DNA of 64,000 bases from Cryptomeria japonica. Lineage: Eukaryota; Streptophyta; Pinopsida; Cupressales; Cupressaceae. Below the pieces are notes generated by a model. The model ran no database searches. It had not been told where the DNA came from and saw only the letters and a program-made list of their open reading frames with translations. Of this stretch, positions 11,803 through 23,990 are shown in pieces. The number at the start of each line of letters is the position of its first letter. The stretch's first letter is position 1. The stretch lies in NCBI RefSeq assembly GCF_030272615.1, contig NC_081405.1, forward strand, positions 22,112,047-22,176,046, given 5' to 3'. The translations under genes and the position numbers were made by a program.

Positions 11803-12149
11803 TGTTAGAGTTATCTTATATTAGCTAATAATTATTTATCTAATTATTAGTCTATTAAACTCTACACTTAAGCTAAACTTAGGCATTTAATAAATATTAT
11901 AGGTATTTAATAATTATTCTAATTATTAAATACACATTATCCCTTTAGGGTTTCTTTAGGGTTGCTATTATACTTTTATAAGGATTGTATTGTACTTTTT
12001 CATCAATTGATTCCCTTTGTGAATGATAATTTTCTTTTTCAGAGCATTTATGCTTTTTTGCTTTATGTGCTTCCATTCTTCTCTTGTGACAAGTATTTGC
12101 ATGCAAGTGTTCTTGGGATCTCTGAAGTTGTATTTCCTCAACTTCTTCA
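11803..12149 (+). repeat. 3' LTR of the small element
   Basis: 347 bp and nearly identical to 9726-10072. It is followed immediately by the CACAA duplication. Confidence 0.92.
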
Positions 12150-12465
12150 CACAACTTCATCCCACACTTCTATTTCAAGTTATAATCAGTTCTTTGCTAC
12201 TTTTACACTTAGTCTCAAAACACATAATTCAACCATTTTCCATTCTAAAAGAGGGGTTATCTTGTCATTTTCGCACCATTATCAATTCATTTAGTATTCA
12301 ATCTCTTTCCTAAGAGATTGGATCTAGTGAATTCCCCCTGCTTTTTTAAATGTAATGTGGATAAAGTGTTTGAAGGGAAATCCGTAGTGAAACTTTCATC
12401 TCTCCTCAGAGGGAATAAAAGCTTTCCTATTGATCTCTCCATCATTCACTTTCCACCCCATTACA
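12150..12465 (+). repeat. Right end of the 5' LTR of element D
   Basis: This continues the D LTR interrupted at 9725. It ends ...CCATTACA at 12465, immediately before a PBS of the kind used by Tat element C. The end assignment rests on the parallel with 27190-27219. Confidence 0.6.
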
Positions 12466-12468
12466 TTT

Positions 12469-12484
12469 TGGTGAACCTAGCGTC
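12469..12484 (+). other. PBS of element D
   Basis: TGGTGAACCTAGCGTC sits three bases after the LTR end. Element C has TGGTGAACCCGACGTG at the same position (27204-27219). The two match in the first nine bases, and the C-to-T and other changes look like decay. Confidence 0.65.
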
Positions 12485-13609
12485 TTACATTCTTGACATT
12501 TCAAATCATTGCATATTTTTCATTTACAAGTTTAATTTTTTTGCTAAATTAGTGGTTAATTCATTCAAAACCCTAGTTTTTAAAATTAAACTTGTGTCTT
12601 GTAAAAAATTGCTTGCAATTGTCTTAGATCTAAAAAATTGTTTTGTTTGTCAAATTCAGTTTCTTCATTGTCTTGTTCAATTTGCAAATCAAATTCACAA
12701 AATTAAGAGGTTAATTGTCAAAACCCTAATTTTCAAAAATCATCTTTAAATTGTGCAAAAATTGAATTTCCATTTAATTTTCAGATTTGTGATTGTTTTT
12801 AGACTTATCCTCTTTCCTAAAAATCAAAATTTCAATTTCCCCCTTTTTGAAAATTCAAAATTTCAAAAATTAAGTGGTTAGGTTCTAAAACCCTAATTTT
12901 CAAATTTAATTGAATTTTGTACAAATTTCAATCAATTTCAATTTTCTAAACATTTTTCAAGGTATCTCTATCCATTAGGTTTGACCCTTTTCAAATTTGC
13001 AATTCAATTCCTCTTTTTTTCCAAAACCCTCATAGGGTCCTATTTTCACATTCAAACCTTAATTTCACCTATCTAGAGATCACAAAATCCACCAATTTTG
13101 GGGGGTTAGCTTTAAAATCATCGTAACTTTCATCCCTGAAAATTTTTAAAAAATTTGGTCGAACTGTGTGCACTTTCAACACGGTCCCCGATTTTTTTCT
13201 TGAAATTTCAGGAGACTGTTATGACTATATTTAATAGCTTAAATCTAGAAGATTGGCTGATTTTGTTGACTTTTAATTTTTCTAAAATAGAAAATACCTT
13301 CAAAATTCAACATTTCAAATTTCAAGAAAAAATTTAAAACTAAGGGGTTAATTATAATCTGCCCTAATTTTAAAAATTTTGATTTTATTAATTTTAAAAT
13401 TAAGTGGTATCCCATTGGCCCTAATTTTAAATTCCAATTTCCTTTCATTTATCTTAAAATAATTTTGGAAATTGTGTCATTTTCTTCTTTCAACAAAGTT
13501 CAAATTGTTTAATCATTATTCTCCCAAATTTTGCATTATTCATTTTTTGTAAAATTTGTTCCTATAATTCAAAATGCAAATCTAAAATTTCAAAATTTCT
13601 CTCTAGTGC
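12485..13609 (+). other. Untranslated leader of element D
   Basis: About 1.1 kb of AT-rich sequence without a coding frame. The phrase CCCTAATTTT with flanking A runs recurs near 12570, 12721, 12887, 13362 and 13420. A copy of the GTGTGCACTTTC.ACACGGTC motif also found in the D and C LTRs lies near 13165. Confidence 0.55.
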
Positions 13610-15340
13610 ATGATTTTTACCACTATTAGTCCTACCTATACTATCCCCATTAGACAAAGCGTTAGAATTAAGGCTTCCCAAGGTTTAATTACCAAGGGGA
13701 TGGAGCATAATTTGGGTGACTTCTTTAATGAGGATCGTGTTAATTCTTCCCATCCTAATCATGTCCCTATCTATCCAATTGATGAATCCCATGATGAACA
13801 AGATCAAGATTTGACTAGAGTTTCCATAGATCAACTTTCAAAATTGGACATTCAATTTGATAACTTTCAACAATGGATGTCCCAAGAGTACCCTAATAGT
13901 GAAGCTCTTCCATTAATTGAAGGCCTTAAGTGCATGATTCAAAGTGATGAGAATAGAATTGATATATTGTGTGGCATATCTCATATTGTTGATTCCAATG
14001 TCATACCTATAAAGAGTTGTGCCAAAACCCTAGGTTATTCACAACCTTCAACACAAATTAATTCTTCTATTCCTTTGACTACTCCTATGACTAGTGTTCC
14101 TACTTTTACCTCAAACATCATGGCTACTTCAACTCAAAATGTCATTCCTACAACAATTAGTCATGGGGGAAATCCCTCTTCTTCATTTAATCCTCCATCT
14201 TTACCTATGTCTTCAATAAACATTCCTATTATCCCTCAACCAATCAATGTGACACAAGGGGGAAATTCATTCAACAATGTTATTCCTCCTTTAAGTGTCC
14301 CTTTTCCTACTCAATCATCACCTATGGCTACTTACCATAATGTCCCACCGCCTTATTCAATGCCTTCCTTCAATAATATTACACCACCTTCTCAATCAAC
14401 CATGTCTAACATCAATTCTTCTACAAAGCAACCATTAACAATTTTTCTCAAGCTGTGTCTTCCTTACAACAACAAATTGCTTCCACGAGTCAATCCAAGT
14501 TTAGTGTGCCTACATTTGATGTTGTGATCCCACTTTCCCTTGATATTGTTAAAGTCGTCCCACCTAAGAATGTTGAGGTCCCTCAATTGGAACTCTATAA
14601 TGGAAAAGGTGATCCTTTAACGCATGTCAAAACATTTCAAACCTTGTATACTGATTTTTCTTATGATCAAAGATTGCTTGCAAAACTGTTTATGAGAACA
14701 CTAAGAGATAAGGCTTTACAATGGTATTGCTCTTTGCCTTCTTATTCTATCATTTCTTTTCAACAATTAGCAAATGCTTTCATTCAACAATTTCAAAACA
14801 ACATTGGTCCTAAAATCACTTTGACTAATTTAATGCATTGTAAACAAGGTGTTAAAGAAAAACTGACTGATTTCATTAGTAGATATAAGCATTTGTGTGC
14901 TCAAATTTCTTTTCCTGTACCTAATAATGATATTCAAATAATTTTCATTTATAATTTGCAAAAAGATATTAGGTAAAAGATTCTTTTGTTTGAGTTTACT
15001 TCCTTTCGGCAGTTGTGCGCAACATTCCACAATTATCATCTGGCTGTGAGTCAAATGGAGTAAACTACTCCTATGGCTCTAAGTGATAAGGGGGATAGTG
15101 TTCAACAACCATTTGTGAAGTTCAAACCAACAAAAGGCTTCATCAACTTCAATGATATTGTTGGTGCCCAAAACCATAGATTGGGAAACCAAAGACTTGC
15201 CTAATCTTCAGTTGATCCAATCAGCCTTGGCCAATGAACAGGGATGGTTGAAGACCAAACCCCTTTGCACTTTAGGCTCCACTAAATCTAGGTGGGTATA
15301 CCTTACACTCTCAAGCACAAAAGTGGTTTGTTTTGAGTGA
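13610..15340 (+). pseudogene. gag: gag of Tat-type Ty3/Gypsy element D, truncated
   Basis: The N-terminal ~300 residues are low-complexity and rich in Ser, Thr, Pro and Asn. After a frameshift near 14460 comes the capsid core, marked by ELYNGKGDPLTHVKTFQTLY, then KALQWYCSLP and DFISRYKHLCAQISFPVP (about 14580-14930). This is the retrotransposon gag domain typical of Tat/Ogre-type elements. A stop near 14976 and further TAGs follow (about 15060-15290). The frame is still recognisable to about 15330 (GFINFNDIVGAQN, then HFRLH and GIPYTLKHK), where it runs into unrelated sequence. The C-terminal zinc-finger part, protease and pol are missing here. A matching C-terminal piece lies at 61478-61870. 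Confidence 0.8.
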
Positions 15341-16378
15341 ATTTAAACTATGGGAATTAGAAATTGTAGGGATGGCAAAAATGTTCTCCTACAACTATGC
15401 TAACAGAAGTGTTTTTTATTGAATGCCTTTAAAACTGATAAAATAAGTGTTAATATAGTTGTGTTATGTAAAGGATTACTGTTAGGACTTTAAGCCATTA
15501 TGAAAAATAGCATTACTTATAGAAAATAAAAGATTTGTTTCTTTGATAAGGACCTAATGCATACAAACTTATTCAACAAAGATTAGTAATAGACCAGTGC
15601 CTTTATCTGACAATTAATGAATAACTTTATGGACACGAATCACTATCAACTCAAGAGAAAATTATAAGACCATCACTATGAAAGTTTCATTATGTGTTGT
15701 ATGAACAATAAAACCCAATTTTACATTTAGTACAACATCATGTGATGGGACATCACAACAAATCTAAAAGATTTATCAAGAGGACATATGATTCCATCAA
15801 ACACAAAACTACACATAATGATCTAAAGATAAAAGCATGAAATCTTGTATATTAACTTTTGGAATAAAAATGTACACAAGAACTACACTTACAAATACTC
15901 CAATACATTCAGTTTGCATAAAATAAACTCCTCATTCCTATTAGACTTTTCTAAAACATAATACTTGTAGCCTAGCCAACGACATAATTATCTCTATTTT
16001 TTATCTCCTTTTGATACAAAAATGACTCACTACATATATGTGAGCCAAAGGATTCAAATCAAAGGACACACCATTTCATCTTGTTAAACTAAACTTGACT
16101 AAAACCTAACACCTAACTACTTAACTACTAAACACAAAATATTAAAATTAGTTCTAGCTGTCTAGTATTGTATCACACTTTTGTATGTGCTCCAAATACT
16201 TGTTGTCCTTGTGAGTGCTAGTGTTGAATACAATATCCATGACAACGATCTCCATGGTAACAAATCTCTCCATCTGCTCACCTGTCTCCTTCATATCCAA
16301 AACATCTTCCTGGGCAACATTAAGGGATGTGTTGAGTACATTCTAGCATTTTGCAATCCAAATCCCTTTGTCCTTCAG
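15341..16378. other. Left part of sequence E, 3' of its minus-strand ORF
   Basis: AT-rich DNA without a sustained frame. A boundary with D's gag probably lies at 15406, because the octamer TGCTAACA at 15398-15405 recurs at 61479-61486 where gag coding resumes. I see no inverted terminal repeats and no poly-A tail at this end. Confidence 0.45.
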
Positions 16379-19300
16379 CTACTCTACATCATCCACAATA
16401 TTTGGTACACCATACCTAACAATATCTTTACAATCAGTAAATTCCTTCTTAATGTCTACACCAAATTCCTTATGCTTGTTCAACCTTCTCTGGATCTTCT
16501 CAACAATTTTCTCATCGACACTCTTCTCTTTCAACAATTCCTTTAGCCTTTTCAAAGTGCTTTCATGAGAAGCCATATTATCCCGGGTCTTCTGACAATT
16601 TGTCTAGAATTCTTTGAGAACTTCCTATTGGCATATGATGAACCAACATGTTGATATGATGATAATGTATGTTGTCATTGATGTCAATAAGTGTAAGTGA
16701 ACCGGTATGTAGATTGGAAGAAGTTGGTGAACTGGTATGAAGAGATGCAGTGAACCGGTGTTAGGGTTTCACTGAGTGTGACTACTAGTTGGTAGTCTAA
16801 GCTCTAGGGTTTCTGGTTTGGCAATCTTTCTTGTGCAATGCAACCGATGATATTCTATGATGAGTTAGCTAAGAGATGAAGATGAGATCGTGATGCCACA
16901 TCAGCTTTGTGTACGTGAAGGATTTCCTTAAGGATCTTGCATGTGAAGATCAATTACATTAAACATCTACCTCGGGAATGAACATTCTTCTTAGCGGTAT
17001 GAGAAGAAAGTGTGATGCGTTACTGATTTCTATGTGCAGTGAAGAATGGATGATGCAGATTGTCTTGTGATTTGTTTGAAATTGTATTGCTCTATGCAAA
17101 GTATTTGGACGATTAGGATTGGACCACTTGTATTGTAAACCTAAAAAGCTTAGGGTTTAGGGTTTATGCTACTGACCTAATTGTTGTCTATAAGGTCAAT
17201 GATGTTTGTTATTATGAGTTGTTGGCAAATGTTGTGTGTGTATCCAAGTGATGAGATACTTGCCAGACCATTAAGAGAGAGAACTGTAGAGTGTGATTGC
17301 AGTGAAGAGGAACTAAAAAGGATCTTCCTTAACATATAGTGTTGTTATCAGATCAAAGCTTTACCTATTGTCTTCTAACCATTTCAACAGAAGGAAAATC
17401 CCTTTGCTGGGTAGCTTTAATAGGCTTACTGTAAATCCTCTAACCAGGTGACTCAAGTTCAATGAGTTCTTTAAATCCTCTAGCAAGGTAACCTTTAACA
17501 GGGTTTCAACCTTTAACAGGGTATATAGCCATCCCTTAACCAGGTGATCTTTAACAGGATCGGTTCCTAGAAGAACCTTATTGTAAAGTCTTTAACCTGA
17601 TTAGGCTCCTAACAGAGTGAGCTTCAAAAGAGTTCAAAAACAAGCTTGTGGGTATTCATCCCCACTGTGGTGTTTCCCATTTGGGTTTCCACATGAAAAA
17701 TATGTGTGTCATGAGTTGTGCATTTTTCATGTGATGATTAAGTATTCTTTGTTTGAGTGATTATGCATGCAGAGCTAATGGTTATGGTATTGTTGACACA
17801 CCACATGCATATGTTTATGGGTGAAGTAGCTATCAAGTACTAAATGTATTTGAAGTGTTTAGACTTACCAGTCTATGATGTCTGAAGTCTTACTGTGTTT
17901 AACCGGTATTGCCATGGTTAAGTTCAGTAATGAAGATAACCGGTTAGTGTTGTTTTAGCTTGATAAGTTATTGGAAAGTTTTTGTCTGTACTGATTCAGC
18001 CCCCCCCTCTCAGTACCAATTAGGGTATCTGTTATTCGTCATTATTCATCACTTCCAACAAATTCTCAAACCTATTTGTCAACAAAACAAAAGCGACATC
18101 TACCCTAACAGTCCCGATTTGCCTTCTTAGCTTAAGTTTTCTTTCATTTGGATTTCATATTTCTTTTTCCATTGCACACTAGTATCAGTTATCTATGGTA
18201 CTTAATGACCATGACTTCTCAACATGTCTTCATATGAATTCTTGTATTTTTTACCCTCTTTTAACACCCACTGCATTTGAGCCTTATTCAGTTTTGCTAT
18301 GTCAATCCCCAAATTTGCGATGACAATTGGATTAACTTCTCCCACTTTTAGCCTCATCATGTGCCCAAATGCCTTATCTACATTTATGATCTTGGATATT
18401 TTATTTGGAGGGTATAGGTCCCAAAGAAACATTTCCTCTTCATTTGGATCATATCTCGATCCAATAAAAATGTCATCAACACCCTGTATGTCTAACTTTA
18501 CATCCTTTCTATTAGAATGTAACAAACTATCAAAAATGAAAGAAGCACTTAAGTCCCATCCTGGGAACAAAATGATACCTGCCTCACTGAGAAGTTGTCT
18601 CCCTCTCTGTGGTGTCATTGTGGCCACTTCTGCATCAATGCCTTCTTTAAATTTTTTAAGCAACTCTGCTTCATTTTCTGGGGTAACATTTGGGATACTT
18701 TCCCTCAACTTTTTTCCTTTGTAATGGTACAAGAATGACTTAAACTCTTTGGACTATACAAAAAATTCATCTATAATGAAAGTTGCATGATCTTCCATTC
18801 TCACATCTATGTTGGTGTTTATTTTCACCATGGCTTGCTCTTGGCTCTCTACCACTTCTTCTAATTCAGGTGCACGAAGGGTTGATGCAGCTATATTCTC
18901 ATCAGACCCACTTTCAAAATCTCCTTCTTCTTTTAGTTCCTAAAGCCTCTACTTCCGCTCTTCCAATTTTTGGTTCAATTCCCCTAAGATTGCATCAGCC
19001 TCATCATGTTCCTTATTTCTAAATAAATCTTCAGCCTCCATGGATATATGTAAATATTCTCCTAGATTCTGGCTCTTCTTGTAGTGGTGGATATACCCAT
19101 TTGGATCATAATTTTTCCAAGCCTGGTGTCCATACAAATTGTACTCCTCTACCAACTTATTTTCTATCATCTCATAATCCTTGGTAGATACAATGGTGAA
19201 GTCTCCAAAATGCAAAGTTTGAGGCATAAATACCTACTTGTGTGCACCACCCAAATGCTTTGCATTTGACATACTAAGTTGCCTAACAATCTCTAAATAG

Positions 19301-20403
19301 GCAATCCTGTCAGGAACTAATGTAGGCAGCTTATATGGAATGCCCTCAAAACCATAAACCCTAAAAAAAGTGAAATTGTAGCATACAAACCAGTCACCCC
19401 AATTGTGGTTGACCCTAGTGTCTCCAAAAGCATGGGGTCTCAAACATCTCTTAATCTCCAATGAGATAGACCCATCACATTCTACTCCAAACAATCTATA
19501 CAAAGGCTTGACAAAATATTCTTCAAACAACACATAATGTGATTTGTTGAACCTTGAGTCCCATAGGGATACCCATAATTGAATTGGTTGGTTATGTCCC
19601 TCTGTGTTCCTGGAAGTCGTCTTTAATTCTCCTAGCTAGAAACCTTGCATCTGACCATGAAACAAAACCATATGCATTAGCAATGAGTAAAATTTGAAAG
19701 TAGGGTTAGGCTCTATTTTCAAACTCAAAAATCCTTCATGCAACTTCTCTGCCAAGTAAGTTACATAATCAAATGGACTTGGCTCATGCATTTGAATGTC
19801 TACAACCAACACCAATGGGCTTATCCTTGTAACATCAATAACTTCTTCCCCACAGACCTGGCTGCATGCCCAATATGTGTACTACAAATATTACCTGAAC
19901 AGAGTAATTTTGAAAGGGGAACCATCTTGCTCTGTGAGTCATCCCTTCTCCTTTTTTTGAATTGCTAACTTCCATACTGTGTGAGCGGTGTCCATTTGGG
20001 TATACTCTCCTTCTAGGTCTATAAAAGATAAGGGCATGTAGGGCTCATAAGACATGCCAAAAACCTCCTAAATAGACCCGATAAATATCCAGATGAATGG
20101 ATCCCCATTGGGTAATTGGATGCATCCATTTTCTTTGTTGTACTTCCTAGTAAGCAATTCCATTAATTTGAGATTCAGAAAAATATTTGGGATGACCAGT
20201 CTACCCAAATTTGTCATCCAAGGGTTCGACAATGGTATCTCCTTGTTTTGCTTTAGGTAGTGATATAGAATCAATTCATGGCCCCTTATGGTTGTCCATA
20301 TATCTCCAACCCCTTTGTATTTGTCTTCCAATTGATCCTTGGGCAGAAAATAAGCTTTAGACCTCCTTGACTTAGCACCAGATGACTCCATTTGGTCAAT
20401 CAT
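16379..20403 (-). pseudogene. Broken ~870-codon reading frame of unknown function in E
   Basis: I do not recognise the family. The frame begins at 20403 (MIDQMESSGAKS) and remains readable to 18202, with a stop near 20068, another near 19940, frameshifts between 19870 and 19600, and stops near 19230 and 18950. It continues in another frame to 18061, is interrupted by a solo LTR (16649-18055), and resumes to end at 16379. The N-terminal part is globular, with aromatic-rich blocks such as YMPLSFIDLEGEYTQMDTAH and NHNWGDWFVCYNFTFFRVYG. The middle is acidic and the last ~65 residues form a Lys/Glu-rich probable coiled coil. There are no RT, integrase, protease or classic transposase motifs. It resembles ORF2 of the 272-8714 element only in overall plan (globular start, charged helical end). 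It may be a non-autonomous element protein or a captured gene. Confidence 0.65.
16649..18055 (+). repeat. Solo LTR of the ACCGGT-rich Copia family
   Basis: It starts TGTTGATATGATGATAATG and shares order and wording with the LTRs of Copia element F: TGTTGTCATTGATGTCAAT, repeated CTTTAACAGGGT phrases, CTTGTGGGTATTCATCCCCA, and CCCCCTCTCAGTACC near the end. CCAACA flanks it at 16643-16648 and 18055-18060. The right end lacks a clear CA, so the terminus is uncertain by a few bases. The LTR splits the minus-strand frame of E. Confidence 0.75.
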
Positions 20404-21271
20404 GTCTTGGTTCAGTTTTCAGTTTTAAACATCCTCTACAGATTTCGTCCTCTTTGATTTAGTAGATTGTGTCTAAAATCTCTATCTCTTTCCTTTTCCC
20501 TTATGAACCAGAAGCCTCCGTGATTAAATTCTTGAACTTTCAAATTACCCACACTTCTTGTTTGCAACTTCAATGTTGATGGCTAAAAACACTGCGAATA
20601 ATTCTGGCATGAAAACTATTTCTTTATGCTAGATATGCAATAGCTAGAATCTATAACGATAAAAAACTTATCAGATTTTCTTCATGTGGATCCAACCCAC
20701 CTGATCATGAGCATTAAATAATGGTTGTCGTACCAGATATTCTAATGGGTAATCAGCGTAACCCTACCCGATAATTCAATTACTTGGCGCCACCTATATT
20801 TTGCATTCCTTCAATGACCTTTTTGTCTTTTTGATCAATATAGGTCACTCCAATCAATCCATTGGATCTTTCGCCAGTCATTTCACTTTTTTCCTCAAGG
20901 CTTGACTTATCCTAATGGATCCACCTTTCCTTTCTATTAGTAAGCTTTTCTTTATGTCACATCGAGGTATGTCTCTCCAATGAAACCTCCTTCTCTTAAT
21001 CCCTCCAGTCGCTCCATCGAACTTCAAAATAAGTCACTAAATACTTCATCCAATGGTCCCATGACATCTAACTTTCCTTTTGATTGGCATAAATTTTACT
21101 GATTGCATCATCAAGTGTCGATGTAGCATATTTTTCTTTCTTCCAATAGTTATAGTCTCCCCGATAGATCTGCCCTTTACGGCATTCTGCCCATCAGGCA
21201 TCAACACGACTCTAAAAATGTTTCTTTAGTAGCTTAAGCTATCCTGATGAGTCTTCTCTCACCTTACTCTC
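20404..21271. other. Sequence E upstream of its ORF, interrupted by element A
   Basis: No coding frame is seen. Short phrases of the type TATCCTGATGAGTCTT and ATCGAGGTA recur, as they do in 60625-61150. Those two stretches were adjacent before element A inserted: CTCTC at 21267-21271 is repeated at 60620-60624. Confidence 0.5.
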
Positions 21272-22859
21272 TAATGCAGGGCACCTAGCACTCCAAGAAT
21301 GAAAGCTTTGATTTCTTTTAAGTTTGTGTGTTAATTCGTGATGTAATAATGGACCAACCATTAAGGACTCAGTAGATCCATGGTTGGGTGGTCCACATTT
21401 CGGTTTGAGTTAGTTGAGCTCAGGATGTTGTTAGCCTGAGAAATGAGATGCTTAGGTAGTTCATAGGAAAAATACTCCAGATGAATGTATTCATGTATTA
21501 GGGGTAAATTGAGTTGTGTTTATGTCTTCTAGGGTGTTTGAGGACCTTTAAGAGTCTTAGGATGCACAATTGCATCTTGGAGCAAAAGTTGCCAAAATTT
21601 GTTGAGCAACATTTTTTCAATTTATTGCAAAAGTTGCATTTTTGGTTATAGGCATTAGGAAGTTGGTTGAACCAACTGAAGCAAGTGGATATAAGCCAAA
21701 TTTCACTTCATTTTATGGGTTAGAGGATTGGAAATGCAAGAGAAAGTTTTTGGTTTGTGAAGCAACCTTGTTTCCACTGGTTTTGACAGTTTTGTTTTGT
21801 TTTTCCTTGCTTGTATGGTCCAGTATAGACTAGATGGTGTAAAATCATTGCCATATTTGTATGTTCATTGTATTTTCTTTCATTAAGGTTGATTTTTAGG
21901 TTTGATTGTTCAAGGAACTAGAGATTTCTTTCATTCTTTGCAACTAGGAGCAAAACCCTTGCAAGTAGGGTTTAAGAGAAAGAAATGGCTCTAACCTAGG
22001 CATTATTTGATGGCACCTATTGAAATCACTAAGGATTATAGGTTAGGGTCTGTACATATGTTAGGAATAGGGTGTGTGATGTTTCAGGTCTAGGAGGAGG
22101 AGAAACAATGACGCCCTAGGATCATCGCTGAGAGTAGGTGAGTTAGGACAGCAAGAAAAGTGTGATTTGTGAGCACATGAAGATTGGTGTAGGTCCAAGT
22201 GGCATATGAATGGAAATCCCTCTAATTCCCCTTGAATGTTCCCAAGGTTTTTGGAGCAGGAGATTTGACTGGTGAAGAGTTCTAGACCCATCTTGCCAAG
22301 TCATTGGCTAGGTCTAAACCCCTTTAAAATAGTGCAACATTGGAAACCCCACTTGTACGGATAATCCAGATGCACTTCTCTAGTATTGTCTATAAATTCT
22401 AAAAGGGTACTCAAATCCATGATTTATTCCTTGTCTTGTTTGGGATTTTTTCAAATTAACCCCCTAAGACCACCTAGGGAGGTGGTAGAGACCTAGAAGG
22501 TTTAAGAAGCCAAGACAATGGATTTGGTGAGTCTTAAACCTCAAAACACATTGAAGACACCTTGTTGATGCATTGGGAAACCATAGGAAGTGATTGTGTG
22601 TTAAGATCCTTGCAGGAGTGGTTGGAGTCTAGGAGAGTAGTGTGTGAGTAACTAAGGTGGCAACCTTAAATGGAGGAGTTGATTGTCCAGAAACCATTGG
22701 CTATACCTAGGAGGCAAGTAAAGAAGGTTCAGACCTTGGAGGTCTCATTATCATAACCCCTGCCAAGTTCTATAGGAAGGACTTGAGTAGTTGTAGGGTT
22801 GAGTAGGACAAGTCACTCAAGAAGGTGTATCAAACAAAGCTCCAAGACTCTCTACATTA
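21272..22859 (+). repeat. 5' LTR of element A
   Basis: 1,588 bp. It matches 46599-48030 plus 60425-60619 segment by segment, including the phrases GGCATTATTTGATGGCACC and GGAAACCATAGGAAG. Its terminal dinucleotides have decayed from TG...CA to TA...TA. Confidence 0.9.
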
Positions 22860-22862
22860 GAG

Positions 22863-22875
22863 TGGTATTAGAGCC
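22863..22875 (+). other. PBS of element A
   Basis: TGGTATTAGAGCC lies three bases after the LTR. It is an initiator-Met type PBS with one transition. Confidence 0.85.
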
Positions 22876-22929
22876 ATTCTTTGAAAGATTTGGTGTATTT
22901 CAGATTGTGAAGAATTAGAAGCAAGTTCA

Positions 22930-23990
22930 ATGCCTCCAAAGGAAATGACTCCAGAAGCCATTCGACAGATGGTGGTAGAGATGATAGAAGGATTGAAGGA
23001 TGTATAAGGAAGTAGAGGAACTAGAGAGGTAAAGAAGGAGAAGGGGAAAATTAAGACAGAATCAGGTGATGAGACTGATGAAGAAGTAGAAGATGGAGAG
23101 GAACCAGTAGCAGTAGCTATCCCCTAAGACCAAAATTTATTCTTAGATGCAGTCAAATCCATATCTAAAGGCAACTTGGATGGATTACCCACATATGGAG
23201 GAAATCTCAATGGAGAAGAGTTGCTAGATTAGATAGAATCTCTCAATAATCACTTTGATTACAAAGAGGTAGTAGAAGATAAAAGAGTCAATGTGGCCAA
23301 ATCAAGAATGAGAGGATCAACATTGGTTTGGTGGAATATGATGCAAGAAGAAAGGATACAAGAAGGCAAAAAGAAGATAACTTCATGGGAGCGTATAAAG
23401 ATCAGACTTAAGGCACAATTCCTTCCAGGAGATTATGAAGTTCAAATTCACAAGAGACTATGAAATCTAAAACAAAGGGAGTTAGATGTCAATGCATACA
23501 CTGAAGAGTTTTATAAGCTCAGTTTGAGGGCTAGGAAGCATGATAATGAGGTGAAGAAGTTGGCCAGGTACATGAATGGCCTTAGATAGAATATACAAGA
23601 TGAGATAAGTATCCTCACACTAGACATTGTCTATAAGTGTTTTTATTTGGCCCTAAGGGTAGAAGAGAAGATCAAAAGGAGGAGTGAAAAAAATCAGAAA
23701 CATAGGGGAGGTAATAATTTCAGAGGTAGAGGAAACTTTGGTAGAGGGTAGCAATCACCAAGAAGTGAAGAGAAACAAGGCCAAGAAGGTAGTGGAGACT
23801 CTTAGAGAGAAGCATTTAGAGGATCCTATGGAGGAAGGAGCAATTTTAGGGGTAGGTTTGGAAACTCAGGTAGAGGAAATACCGTTTTCACCGGTAGGTG
23901 TTATCATTGCAATCAAGTTGGGTATACCATGAGTAAGTGCCCAGGTAAAGCCTCAAGCTCCACAAGCTCATACATGGGGGAAATAAGAAC
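22930..23990 (+). pseudogene. gag: gag of element A
   Basis: It starts at the ATG at 22930 (MPPKEMTPEAIRQMV), about 55 bp after the PBS. After an acidic linker comes the capsid core with LDGLPTYGGNLNGEELLD, then WWNMMQEERIQEG and ITSWERIKIRLKAQFLPGDY. An Arg/Gly-rich stretch and a single zinc knuckle at 23899-23940 follow. The knuckle reads CYHCNQVGYTMSKC, so the zinc-binding His is replaced by Tyr (CAT to TAT), which should abolish binding. In-frame TAGs lie near 23008, 23126, 23230, 23462 and 23587, and frames shift near 23750. The protein packages element RNA in its intact relatives. Confidence 0.85.

Larger units (their letters stand above)
9726..12149 (+). mobile_element. 2.4-kb coding-free LTR element (TRIM-like)
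   Basis: Two 347-bp direct repeats (9726-10072 and 11803-12149) start TGTTAGAGTTATC and end in CA. The duplication CACAA is present at 9721-9725 and 12150-12154. A PBS directly abuts the first LTR and a purine run abuts the second. The 1.7-kb interior contains no gag, protease, RT or integrase motif on either strand. It is T-rich and holds a few short internal repeats. The element is larger than a classical TRIM but has the same plan: ends and priming sites only, mobilised by another element's proteins. Confidence 0.92.

Noticed and set aside
12567..13435. Interstitial telomere repeats (AAACCCTAA-like phrases)
   Set aside because: Copies are single, irregularly spaced and embedded in AT-rich leader sequence. 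No two AAACCCT units are adjacent.
22061..22291. Minus-strand frames in the LTRs of A (also at 47399-47629)
   Set aside because: They are conserved only because the LTRs are copies. There is no domain, and the frame is antisense to the element.
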